From the NCBI GenBank assembly GCA_022925895.1, contig JAKSYS010000001.1, forward strand, positions 310,001 to 374,000: a stretch of 64,000 bases of DNA. The letters run 5' to 3'. The notes beneath the pieces are model-generated. The model saw nothing but the letters and a program-made list of their open reading frames with translations, searched no databases and was not told the origin of the DNA. Position numbers and translations under genes: made by a program. This DNA is from Fragilaria crotonensis (taxonomy: Eukaryota > Bacillariophyta > Fragilariophyceae > Fragilariales > Fragilariaceae). Positions 54,584 to 64,000 of this stretch are shown here, piece by piece (the stretch's first letter is position 1; every line of letters starts with the position of its first letter).

Positions 54584-55728
54584 GATGCCAGAAGAAACTA
54601 AGCAGGCCAACGGTGTCGGATCAACCTCGCCGTCCAAGAAGGAGGTTGACAAGAAGAAGAACAACAACGGACCGGACAACGCAAAAGGATTTGCACCAAG
54701 GGCTCCTTAAGGGACACATCTACGATGCGTCTGACGCCAGGCAGTCTGACCAGTTCATCAAGACCACAAAGGAAATCGCCGAGTTTGTCGGTCGGACCTA
54801 CAAGTACGGAGGAGACATTCGTCTGTCTGTTGAAACACTCACGATCCCAATCATGACGCCACCTTTGGACTACGAAGAAGGAGCTGGACGTACGGCGATT
54901 AGAATCTGGGAGAAGTCAGTTGACGAGCACGTTCGCAGGATGTCACAACTTACCGAGAACATCAAGACCCTATACTCAGTCGTATGGGGACAGTGCAGCG
55001 ACTTGGTCCGCCAGAAGGCCGAATCCCACGACTTGTTCGCGGCGACATCCGCCACCGGAGATGGCCTTGCATTGCTCACCATCCTGAAGGGGATCTCTTT
55101 CCAATTCCAGAGCCAGAAGTATGTCGGACACTCGATCCATGAAGCATTCAAGAGGTACTACAACTGCTCCCAAGGCCGCTTCGCTACCACGCAGGCATAC
55201 ATGGAGCATTTCCAAAACATTGTTGACGTCGTCACTCACAGTGGGGGGTCCATCTCCGGAAACCCCGGACTCAAGAAGATGATCATGCACGAAAAGAAGC
55301 TCACGGCTTCGGCCATGTCCAAGGAAGAAGAGGCCGCTGTGGAATCAGAGAAAAATGCCCGCTCCACTGCCATTGCATTCCTCCTCGGCTGCGATATGGC
55401 TCGCTACGGGAAGCTCATCGAGGACCTCGAGAACAACTTTCTCCAACGCCGGAACAACTACCCTATGACCGTCGTCGCTGCGTACAACGTTGTCACAAAC
55501 TGGAAGCAGGAGAACCACTTCGGATGGCGGGCGCCGATTGCCGATGGAGTGGCATTCGCCAACGTCGATGATACAAAGAAGGCCCCAACCAAGCAACGCA
55601 ACGTCACCTGCCACAAATGTGGAATAAAGGGACATTATGCCACCAACTGTCCAGAGCTCACCAACCAACGCGTGGGCGAAGGTAAGAGTGATGCAACTAC
55701 GCTCTTGATGGCGGGAATTGATTAAGGA

Positions 55729-58383
55729 GAATGGGGTTAGGTAGAAATTGGGCTGCGCGCACCGGGAACTCAAAAAATACCGAAAATCGCTACACCGACC
55801 TACCAATTCACTGGAGTACTGGTACTAATTGCACGGCTGAAGGACTTGAGTACCACATAAAAATGGCTTTGGCCCAATAAAATGGCTTTCAACCAATCTC
55901 TTGTGAAATTCAATGACCTCTACACAAAAACACTCCAATTTTCATTATTTCACACCGTGAGCTATTGTAAAGCTCTCCTTTATGAACAAATAGAGGTATG
56001 TTCTGCAGATAGAAAAGCAATATAATTGCTCAGTTCTCTCAAATACGCATACTGCAGATGAGACGTCAAAACATTGTTGCACGACCATTTTTCACATGTC
56101 GAGGATGCCCTCCCAATTTATACAAGCTACAGTTCTGAGTATTTTCATACGTTGGACAGAATTCCACTTGGCGTTTGTTCCACACTGTGTGGTACAAAAA
56201 GCTCGTACAAAACCCTGTACCAATACGAATTTCGATTGACGATTTACTCATCAAACTCTTGTGAAAAATATCAAGAACGGAATATAAAATATTATATATG
56301 TATACAAATTTATACACGACTTTGAACCAGTAAATGAAAAACGAAGACTTGTATATCATCGATAGGCAATTCGGATCTTGCTCCAGTACTTTGATCATTC
56401 TTCATTGCTGTTGACAAGCAGATGAAGGATCAATGATACAAGAACTGCTTGTTAAACATTTATGTTTCTACGGAGATAAAGTAATTTGAAACTCTTGTGA
56501 AACTATTGGTTCCAAGCCATTTTTATGTGGTACCGTACTAACTACTTTACTACGGTAGTCGTATGTAACTCTCTGGACAGGCATGCGGAAGTATGAGTGG
56601 AGGTGATAGTCGACTTGATTTTCCAAAAGAAGGCTGGATACCCAAGCGGGGAGAATAGTCTTAAGTAACTCTCTAATCTTGCATAATTCAAACTCAATGT
56701 TCCTTGTTGCCATTGTATATTGTTGCATACTGCTGCTTGCTACCTTGCTCGATTCATCTTTACATTTGTTTTGTCTCAGATGCCCTCCCCCCCCAAATAA
56801 AAAGGCTGTCTCCGTAGCATGCTCAAATGCTATTGAGCAGGATTCGCAGCTATTTCAATCGGATGAATAGGCTGACACAAAAAATGTTGGGTACCGGAAG
56901 CTAATTCTTTGCATTGAACTTGTCCTCGTCTAAATGCATATACCTTATCGGCTTGTTGGCGATACTGCTGGACGCAATGCAAAGCAACAATAATCGTAAG
57001 AGCCACGACGCCTACCCGCCCATTATGAGGCATTGCGTGAGCTAGTAGCATGACAAATGGTAGCCAGGAGATCCTTGCTGGAAAGGCGTCACGAGCTTAG
57101 CACTTTCCGCTAATCGGTTGTTTTTCTTGTTTAATGCATCCCGTTGATTCTTGTTGCTCAACTATGGACACCACATCCACAATTCGGAACAAGAGGAAAA
57201 GAACTCCCATGCAGACACGACACGAAAAGATTCGGGCTTTCCAGCTTGGAGTCAGCACCTGATTCCGTGCGGACGAGGAAATCGGACTCGCACACCGTAA
57301 GCGGCATCACCAACTGCGTCGAACTTGACAACGCCTGGTGAGGACAACGTGTTCAGACCCCAGACACCTACTTTCCTCGATAGGGTGAAACTTATTGCCC
57401 AGCATTTGTGCCCTTGCAAAGGCACATGGTATCGACAACAGGGAAAGCAAATCATCGTAGTCGTTCATGAGGAAAGATTCGATTTCCAGCAATATTCACG
57501 AACGAAAGCTCTTCCCTTTACATTCGCATAATCGCAATATCAGCAGAGGCGCATCCACGCTCAACAAGGGTACCTGTTGCATATCCATGGCACTTTCAAA
57601 TAGCATCATGAAAGCAGTGGTACACAAAGGAATAGTAGAACCAGCCAAATGCATGAAAGACTTGATGCCGCTGACAGTCCAGCCGCTCATCATGAATGCC
57701 ATGGCACCACCACATACTACCTGTAGTGACCAGGCAACCTGCTCCGCGCACAAAAATAGGATTGCCTATCGTTCACTGCTGGCTGCTTCGTTGTAAGCAA
57801 CATGTGCTGCATATTCCAGTCACTCACAGCGCTGCAGCACTGACGTAAAACAGTACAAGGGAGTTTGTTCCAAGAGCAATCAAGCATCCTAACGTAACAA
57901 ACGCTCCGAGAAAGTCCTAAGCCATCATCGCCTTCTGTCTATAAATCAAACAAGTCCACCAGAGCTCCTCCTAACGACAGCAATATGACGCAAACCAAGT
58001 CAACATTGACCACAACCAAAATAGATATGGAAGAGAATAAATTCAGTGCCTTACGATTCAGAGCAAGGAGCAATCGGGAGATTCTTTCGCATTTCCAAGT
58101 ACTAGTCCAACTGTCAAAGACGTTGCGTACTGATCGTGGCTCGTTTTGCGGTCAACATGACTCAATCGGCCAACGGTGAGAGCTTCCAAAGAGGACAGGA
58201 GCTTATAGCCGTTGTTCACGCACATCTGCTTCTCACTCAGGGAATTGTGATGCAACCGCAATCCTCATGGATTAATGATTCATCAACATCAACGACTGTG
58301 GTACGTGTTACTTCAAAAGTTGGTTATTAAAAAACGGTGCACCGGCCGCGCAGCTCAATTTTTGAAATTCCCTAACCCCATTC
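55729..58383. mobile_element. DNA element with inverted ends inserted in the Copia relic, 2.65 kb
   Basis: The left end GAATGGGGTTAGG (55729) and right end CCTAACCCCATTC (ending 58383) are inverted repeats; the likeness continues inward for about 45 bases through GAAATTGGGCTGCGCGC / GCCGCGCAGCTCAATTT. It separates the gag and protease parts of the Copia relic. No target duplication longer than 2 bases was found, so the family is open. The minus strand at about 56.8-57.9 kb shows several hydrophobic segments (for example AFVTLGCLIALGTNSLVLFY and VGVVALTIIVALHCVQQY) in different frames, which could be a decayed or intron-split membrane-protein gene. No transposase was recognised. Confidence 0.55.
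56830..57905 (-). pseudogene. Possible decayed membrane-protein gene inside the inserted element
   Basis: Minus-strand pieces in order: AFVTLGCLIALGTNSLVLFYVSAA (about 57905-57835), VAWSLQVVCGGAMAFMMSGW (near 57735), PGVVKFDAVGDAAYGVRV (near 57300) and PARISWLPFVMLLAHAMPHN with VGVVALTIIVALHC (about 57095-56970). Several look like membrane spans, and GT/AG pairs exist between some pieces (for example GTGAGT near 57829), but no family could be named and no continuous gene model was built. It may be cargo captured by the element, or chance. Confidence 0.2.
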
Positions 58384-59930
58384 GATTCCGAACCAGTGAA
58401 TTTCACTTTCATCACCAATGGCTACGATGGGATCACATGCCAGATGGGACAGGATGGCAGACTCCCCAAATCTTGGATTCCATTGGACAATCAGTCTACG
58501 GTCGACGTTTTCTACAATGCGGATCTACCTACGGACATCAGGAAGGGCACAAGCAACATGGATATCCACTGCAACGCTGGTGTAACGAGCACGGACATGA
58601 TTGGAGAGCTCCAAGGTTATGGGACCGTTTGGTATCACCCCGACGGTATCACAAACATCCTCTCCCTCTCCCGTGTCAAGGAATATGGATACCGAATGAC
58701 CTACGACAGCCAGGGAGGAAACCACTTCACTGTCGAGAAGTCCGATGGTAGTACCTGCGTGGTCAACGAATCGAAGCGCGGTCTCTACTTTCTTGACACC
58801 AATGGGGCAATTGAACATAAGACCCTGATGATCAACACGGTATCCAATAACCGTTCTAACTACACAAATCGCGCTTACTTGAAGGCTGTACAAGCCAGAA
58901 AAATCCAACAAATCATTGGATGACCTAGTACTCGAGAATTCATCAAAATTGTAGACAAAAACCTACTTCCCAACTGCCCTATCACCCGGGAGGACATTGT
59001 TGCGGCTGAAAGGATATTTGGGCCAGACATTGGAATACTCAAAGGAAAAACGGTTTGTAAAACATGACCTGGCGTGGAAGTATCGGAAGTCACCATTCCA
59101 TCTGATCTAATGTCGCAGTACCGCATTGTTATTGTCGGGGCAGATATTATGTATATCAACAAACTGCCGTTTTTTGTCACGATGTCTCGGAACATTAAGT
59201 TCTCTACGGCTGAACTTATGCCTGACCAGAAACACAAGACTCTCGTTGACCATGTCAAGCGGATCCACCCAACACGTATACAAGAAACGTGGCTTTATCA
59301 TCAGCACCTTTCTTATGGACGGGCAGTTCGATGTCATCCGCGGGGACCTCTCGGACCTTAAGAACATCACTTTAAACACGGTTGCCCGCGGCAAGCACGT
59401 TCCGGAGGTGGAGCGCCAGATCAGGACTATCAAGGAGTGCGTGCGTTGTGTCTACGCGACCCTCCCGTTCACCAAAATCCCCAGTCGCATGTTGGTCGAG
59501 CTAGTCCACTTCTGTGTTTTTTAACTCAACAGTTTTCCCGCTCACGACGGCATCTCAGACACCCTCAGTCCACGGTCGATCATCCATGGATCCCACATTG
59601 ATTTTAACAAGCATGCTCGCCTCGAATTCGGTGCCTACGTGCAGGCCCACGAAGAGCACGACAACATAATGGCAACCAGGACAACCGGCGCCATTGCACT
59701 GCGCCCAACAACAGGTAACGCCCAAGGTGGCTATTACCTTTACAGCCTTAGCACTGGCCGCGTGCTTAAGCGCAACCATTGGACCGCCCTCCCGATGCCA
59801 CGCGAGGTCATTGATCGTGTTCACGTGCTTGCACGTCGCTCAACAGCTGCTCCTACCTTTGCTGACCGTGACGGAGCAATCATCCCGAACGACAACGACG
59901 ACGACGACGACCCCGATACATACATATCAT

Positions 59931-60190
59931 AATGATATGATTGCTACTCCAAGAACAAAAAATGCGTATTCAAATCATGCACATGCAGATTAATAGCATA
60001 TTTAGTCTAAATTCAATATACAACGGTGTGTCTATCTTTTCAAAAGGCCAAACAGTGAATGTTTGAATGCAAAGGTACAGCAATGGGTGGTACAGTTTTA
60101 CGCATGAAGCCTTGTAAAAACACAATATTGTAAATCTTGTCGTTAACTTGTTGCTTGTGCTGTTTAACCACGAAGTGTTGACAAGGATCC
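59931..60190. other. Short intergenic stretch
   Basis: AT-rich. No gene or motif seen. Confidence 0.3.
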
Positions 60191-61943
60191 ATGGCACCCC
60201 CACCTGCACAAGTAGAAGAAGAAGTAAGTGATGGGTCTGAGGAACAACAAGACATTATCCTTCGCAGGACCCCTCGACAAACGTGTGAAAAGAGACGTTG
60301 GCTGCTCAAAAAAAGGTAAGCAGAAGGATGCACCCCCTGCTAGTAGGAAACAACTTAACACGGAAACGGATGACAATGGCAAAGGTAAGCAGAAAGGAGC
60401 ACCAAAAGGTGGGAAAACAAAAACGAAAGATGCGGGCAAAGGTAAGCAGGACGGAAAACCATCAGGTGCGAAATTGGCACCAACAGATGATGGAAAAGAG
60501 AAACGTAAGAAGACGGATAAGCCTGAGGAAAAAGACGCTAGTGCAAAGGCAAAGGATGTGAACAAAAGCAAGAGGGACAGAGAAGACAATGAGGAAGATG
60601 TGGAGTTTGTGAAGGCTAGAAAGATTAGAGTGTCAACGGGAAAGCCAAAAACGAAGACAAGGAAAGTCGTTGCGAGACAGCAGGTAGTGGAGGAAGTGGA
60701 AGAAGAAGATGATGAGGACGAGGACAAATCATTATATGAAACACCTAACAGCGATGACTACGACTCTGATAGCAGCAACGGTGCTCATGGGGAGGGAAGG
60801 GAGGAGGCTTTTGTCGACGAGGAGAGAACAGATGACGAGGATGACTTTGACGATGATGAAGAGGACAATCGCGAGGAGGCATCATTGACCCGCACCGGCC
60901 ATACAGCACGTGCTACGGTCCGACCATCCAGCGGGAATGCCGGTGTGGTGGTGACAAATCCAGTAGCTCAATCAATTGCACGAGTGCAAGTTACAGATCT
61001 TCCTCTTGGTGGCAAGATGCCAATTCGTGGCATGTTGAAAAGGGAATCACTGCGCATTCAACAAAATCATGTGGCTGACCGAATTCGGGTATTTGTAAAA
61101 ACTGACATATTTCGACGAATCAAGTTCATTAATAGCAATGCAATGTTTCAGAAGGCAATCACCGTGGTCATGGATCATGAGAATGTGCCGCAAAATTGGC
61201 GTGGACAGTATCAATCAATCTATGAGAGCACCTTCAATGATGCACTTAACACGACGCCGAGTTCGTGTGAGCAATCGGGTGGGAGGATTGTCAGGGAATC
61301 GCTTGCCCATCTTCAAGGAATCAGGAAATGACTTCTTCACAATTGATGAACTGTGTAAGCTACGAAGGTCTGAAATGGAACGTGAGAAGGAGGCTTTCTT
61401 CTGGTTCTACGGCACATTCTTGGAATGCGTGTGTGGAAAAAGGAATTTGGGAAGGCAGAAACAGCATCAGCGGATTTCAGAAGCAACAGACAAGGGAAGT
61501 CAGGCAAAGACTGTCACGATAAGCGATGAAGAATTTGCTCTTCTCATCTTTGAAAATTACATAGATAAGTGGATATCCACAAGTGCCGACGATATGCAGG
61601 ATGCTGGTCTTGTTGGGAAGCTGACGTGCCGGGAGAACCGGGAAGAAGGAAACAGCCAAGGCACAGGGGGAAGTTCACAAGCAAAAAGAGTGGACACTGC
61701 AAGTATGGTGGGTGGAGTTGTGAGGGCATGGCCCGGTTTAATGAGCTATACAAATTGGTTCGTGAGGACAGAGCGTGTCCACAGGCTGCTGCAATGGAAG
61801 GGGAGTTACTGGCTTTTTGCAAGGCAAAGCATGGCGGTGTAATTGGCAGGGCAGATGGAGGACAGGACAAAGGCGCTGCCAATGCAGGGTCAGCTCCAGT
61901 GGAGGTAGCATTTGTGGAAGCCGCTTGGGATTTGGATGATTAG
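60191..61943 (+). pseudogene. Lys/Asp/Glu-rich gene of unknown family, frame not continuous
   Basis: A likely start is ATG 60191 (MAPPPAQVEEEVSDGSEEQQ...), whose frame ends soon after at a GGTAAGC. From 60231 another frame runs to 61331. It has a low-complexity basic part (KGKQK and GKTKTK repeats), a Glu/Asp-rich part (VEEEDDEDED), then a more ordered part with RIKFINSNAMFQKAITVVMD and NWRGQYQSIYEST. Coding sense continues in a second frame (FTIDELCKLRRSEMEREKEA; FWFYGTFLECVCG) and then returns (GKFTSKKSGHCKYGGWSCEG; DRACPQAAAMEGELLAFC) to a stop at 61943. So there are at least two frame changes after 61.3 kb and one near the start, either through introns or damage. I do not recognise the family. 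The copy-like character and repeat-rich neighbourhood suggest a multi-copy, possibly element-borne gene. Confidence 0.45.
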
Positions 61944-62265
61944 CAATGAGTTCGGTAGTCCAAAAATTAACCACTAAAAGGTGGACTACATAAACATTAA
62001 TGGTTGTTTTATTGACAATAAACTGCATTTTTACTAAACATACATGGTGTGGAATAAGCAAATATGTTTGATGGAAGTGTATCTATTCACAATAATATGA
62101 TAGTTTAAACCAACCACAAAAGCGCATATAATGTGATAAACTAACATGTAAATGTTTGTATCTAACCAAAACTGGTGAATTACCACATTTAAATGTGACA
62201 TAAACATAGAATGGCAATAAACAACCATAAACATGTAACATCAACTGGTGATTGTTGAAACATCG
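61944..62265. other. AT-rich spacer
   Basis: No gene. Contains repeated AAACAT/AACATGTAA words, weakly tandem, at 61990-62240. Confidence 0.3.
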
Positions 62266-62756
62266 AGGCCGGTCCATATAGAACGACAAAACAGAAACAA
62301 AACTCCATTTTTGTTTCTGTTTTGTTGAATAGTCGTCATGGTCAACAAAAACTCCGACGTTTATTTATTTAGTTCTGTGGAGCCAAAAAAAATAACCCAT
62401 TTCCGACAGAAAAGGTTTTCCGATCGGTCGGGATTTCACGACAACAAAACAGTAACAAAAACGTTTCAGATGCCTGATTCCGTGTAAAACCCAACCACCA
62501 CCACCCATTCCAATTTGCAACGTCAGAAGGCAGTCAACAATCGAACGGTCATTGCCCATGTTCTTTTGGACCCAAAAATTGTCTCCAAGACATGCTTGCG
62601 CGAAGTAAATCATTTCCACATCGCTGTATGTGACAAAACGTTTTCTTTATGTTGACAACTGTTGGGGACGAAAATCGCTTGATCCGACAAAACAACAACA
62701 GAAAAGATTCTCCGACAAGTTTTGTTTCTGCTTTGTCGCACTGTATGGAACGGCCT
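62266..62756. mobile_element. Small inverted-repeat element (MITE), 491 bp
   Basis: Left end AGGCCGGTCCATATAGAACG and, reverse-complemented, right end AGGCCGTTCCATACAGTGCG. Both continue into ACAAA(A/G)CAGAAACAAAACT, giving an imperfect inverted repeat of about 40 bases. The interior repeats the words CAGAAACAAAA and TTTTGTT in both directions and would form a long hairpin. No clear target duplication; no coding capacity. The right end overlaps a short tandem repeat (TATGGAA(C/A)GGCCTAAGGTTACAAG twice, 62744-62792). Confidence 0.7.
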
Positions 62757-62792
62757 AAGGTTACAAGAGTATGGAAAGGCCTAAGGTTACAA

Positions 62793-63461
62793 GTAAACAT
62801 CAAATAAAAAACTAAACAAAACGGACCTTCAGATGGTGGCAATGATCACCACTCTCTTTATTGCAGATATTGTGCACACAATTGAACTTGTTGGAAGAAA
62901 AATGGTGTCATGAGGAAATTAATATTCAAATTATGGTGACAAGACATGGTGGCTAGCTAGATACTGGTGTGTTCTGTGCTGTGAAGGCATTCTAACACCT
63001 GCTTTGCAGCAACTGGAACCTTGTTTTCAGTCATCAACATGTGACTACAATGGCTTACGTTGTATATCAATGACAAGACCATTGCTGAAGTCTTCATAGG
63101 AAAGTCCATTGTTTATGTGGACAATGCTACCAGAAAGCAATGAGGTAAATGGTTTAAGTCTTCTGCAATGAAACAAGTTCTTGACAATATCATTAAGATA
63201 AAGCATGCAAAGTTTCACATGCATGCTCAGCAGGAGATTGAGTTCTTGTGATTTATGAAAATACAATGACGGACAACATGATGCATTAGCATCCAAAACT
63301 TCATGGAGTCATCACGCATTCTAGATTCTTTGGAATAAAAATTGTTTCTTGAATATTGACAATTTCTGCCTGGTGGTATTGCTTTGGTAGTAGTGCTGCT
63401 GGATTTGCATTGCTTTGGACAATAGTCAATGGCTATACAAAGTAGCTAAACAAGATCAAGA
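62793..63461. other. Gene-poor AT-rich region
   Basis: No gene supported. The frame at 63045-63296 minus is short and unrecognised. Confidence 0.3.
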
Positions 63462-63472
63462 ATGAAAGCCAT

Positions 63473-63655
63473 TGACTCCACCAATGTAGAGATAACAACC
63501 AGCCATCAGACTTTGTATCTGAGAGATAACAACCAGCCCTCAGACTTTGTATCTGAATGGGAATTCTGCTCCATTGACACCACCAATGTAGAGTTAACTA
63601 CCAGCCCTCAGACTTTGCATCTGCTGAGTGGGAATTCTGCTATCTGTGGGGAGTA
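63473..63655. repeat. Imperfect tandem repeat
   Basis: Three related units containing ACCAGCC(A/C)TCAGACTTTG(T/C)ATCTG, two with CCACCAATGTAGAG before it and two with TGGGAATTCTGCT after it. Repeat-derived frame only. Confidence 0.75.
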
Positions 63656-63709
63656 TTGACTTGAGCTTTAGTCAATGTGTATGCATGGTAGAAACATCAA
63701 TGAGAAAGC

Positions 63710-63905
63710 CAAGCATAAGAATTCTTGAAGAATGTATCCAAAAATGGAATTGAAGGTCAAAGATCCTTTTATGGAAATGTCAAACCAATGGGATTGTACT
63801 GAGTTATTGGACAAGCATAAGAATTCTTGAAGAATGTATCCAAAAATGGAATTGAAGGTCAAAGATCCTTTTATGGAAATGTCAAACCAATGGGATTGTA
63901 CTGAC
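63710..63905. repeat. Exact tandem duplication, 102-bp period
   Basis: 63710-63803 and 63812-63905 (94 bases) appear identical, separated by 8 bases. It starts CAAGCATAAGAATTCTTGAA. Identity means the duplication is recent or an assembly artefact. Confidence 0.85.
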
Positions 63906-64000
63906 GTTAGTGGAAATGGTAAAGATCCTGTTGTACTTGTTTTGTCGTTAAAGGAATAAGCTTAGGATCCGAAAGACTGCAGCGGGGTACCTGTTTCTGC

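Larger units (their letters stand above)
54584..59930 (+). mobile_element. Broken Copia-type relic, interrupted by another element
   Basis: Parts in plus-strand order: gag at about 54.6-55.7 kb, with capsid-like helices (LKGHIYDASDARQSDQFIKT) and a CCHC knuckle CHKCGIKGHYATNC; a DNA insertion (55729-58383); then a protease-like segment at about 58.4-58.9 kb (LDNQSTVDVFYNADL; GITNILSLSRVKEYGY); and integrase-side fragments to about 59.9 kb, ending in a segment with RVLKRNHWTALPMP. I saw no reverse transcriptase, RNase H or LTRs, so the relic is truncated as well as carrying several breaks. It differs in sequence from the element at 8-20 kb and is clearly older. Confidence 0.8.

Noticed and set aside
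60298-60561. Lys/Arg-rich 87-codon frame overlapping the unknown gene
   Set aside because: Alternate frame of a Lys-rich low-complexity stretch; no start context or family support.

Overview
The window looks like nuclear DNA of a diatom, probably a pennate one; I cannot name the species. The evidence is: two genes with the DUF6824 domain, a family concentrated in diatoms; two predicted proteins that start with a signal peptide followed at once by an Ala-Phe transit-peptide junction, the stramenopile bipartite plastid signal; compact genes with short GT-AG introns (about 80-230 bp); and a heavy load of Copia, PIF/Harbinger, hAT and pogo-like elements. I see no rRNA, tRNA or CRISPR array.

Layout. 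1-538 holds the N-terminal part of a tRNA-dihydrouridine synthase running off the left edge. 844-2035 is a non-autonomous Mutator-like element with a 9-bp target duplication. 2.3-4.4 kb carries an alpha/beta hydrolase and a small acidic protein. 5.26-7.95 kb is a hAT transposon with an 8-bp target duplication. 8.07-19.81 kb is a very large, very young Copia element on the minus strand. 20-23 kb is gene-poor and holds a minisatellite. 23.17-26.98 kb is a two-gene PIF/Harbinger transposon with a TAA target duplication. 27.1-29.2 kb has a small unknown gene and a three-exon plastid-targeted TauD-type dioxygenase. 29.6-38.3 kb is repeat-rich and contains two near-identical hAT-type MITEs around the first DUF6824 gene.

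38.3-47.5 kb is the host gene island: the second DUF6824 gene, an RBM28/Nop4-like protein, ribosomal protein eL39 (intron right after the start codon), an unknown helical protein and a two-exon MFS transporter. RBM28/Nop4 and eL39 are divergent, share one 597-bp promoter region, and both belong to the large ribosomal subunit programme. 47.8-51.2 kb is a pogo-like (DDE_1) transposon with two frame changes. 53.2-54.1 kb encodes a plastid-targeted membrane protein. 54.6-59.9 kb is a broken Copia relic split by a DNA element with inverted ends. 60.2-61.9 kb is a lysine/acid-rich gene of unknown family, probably broken. 62-64 kb holds a small inverted-repeat element and tandem repeats.

The most unusual patterns are: period-7 microsatellites of different sequence just upstream of at least four host genes; the extra ~5 kb 5' block and the reading frame that starts inside the LTR of the large Copia element; and repeated CTGCAG/GTAC palindromes in the MITE pair and in intergenic DNA. 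Sequence comparisons were made by eye; no searches were run.
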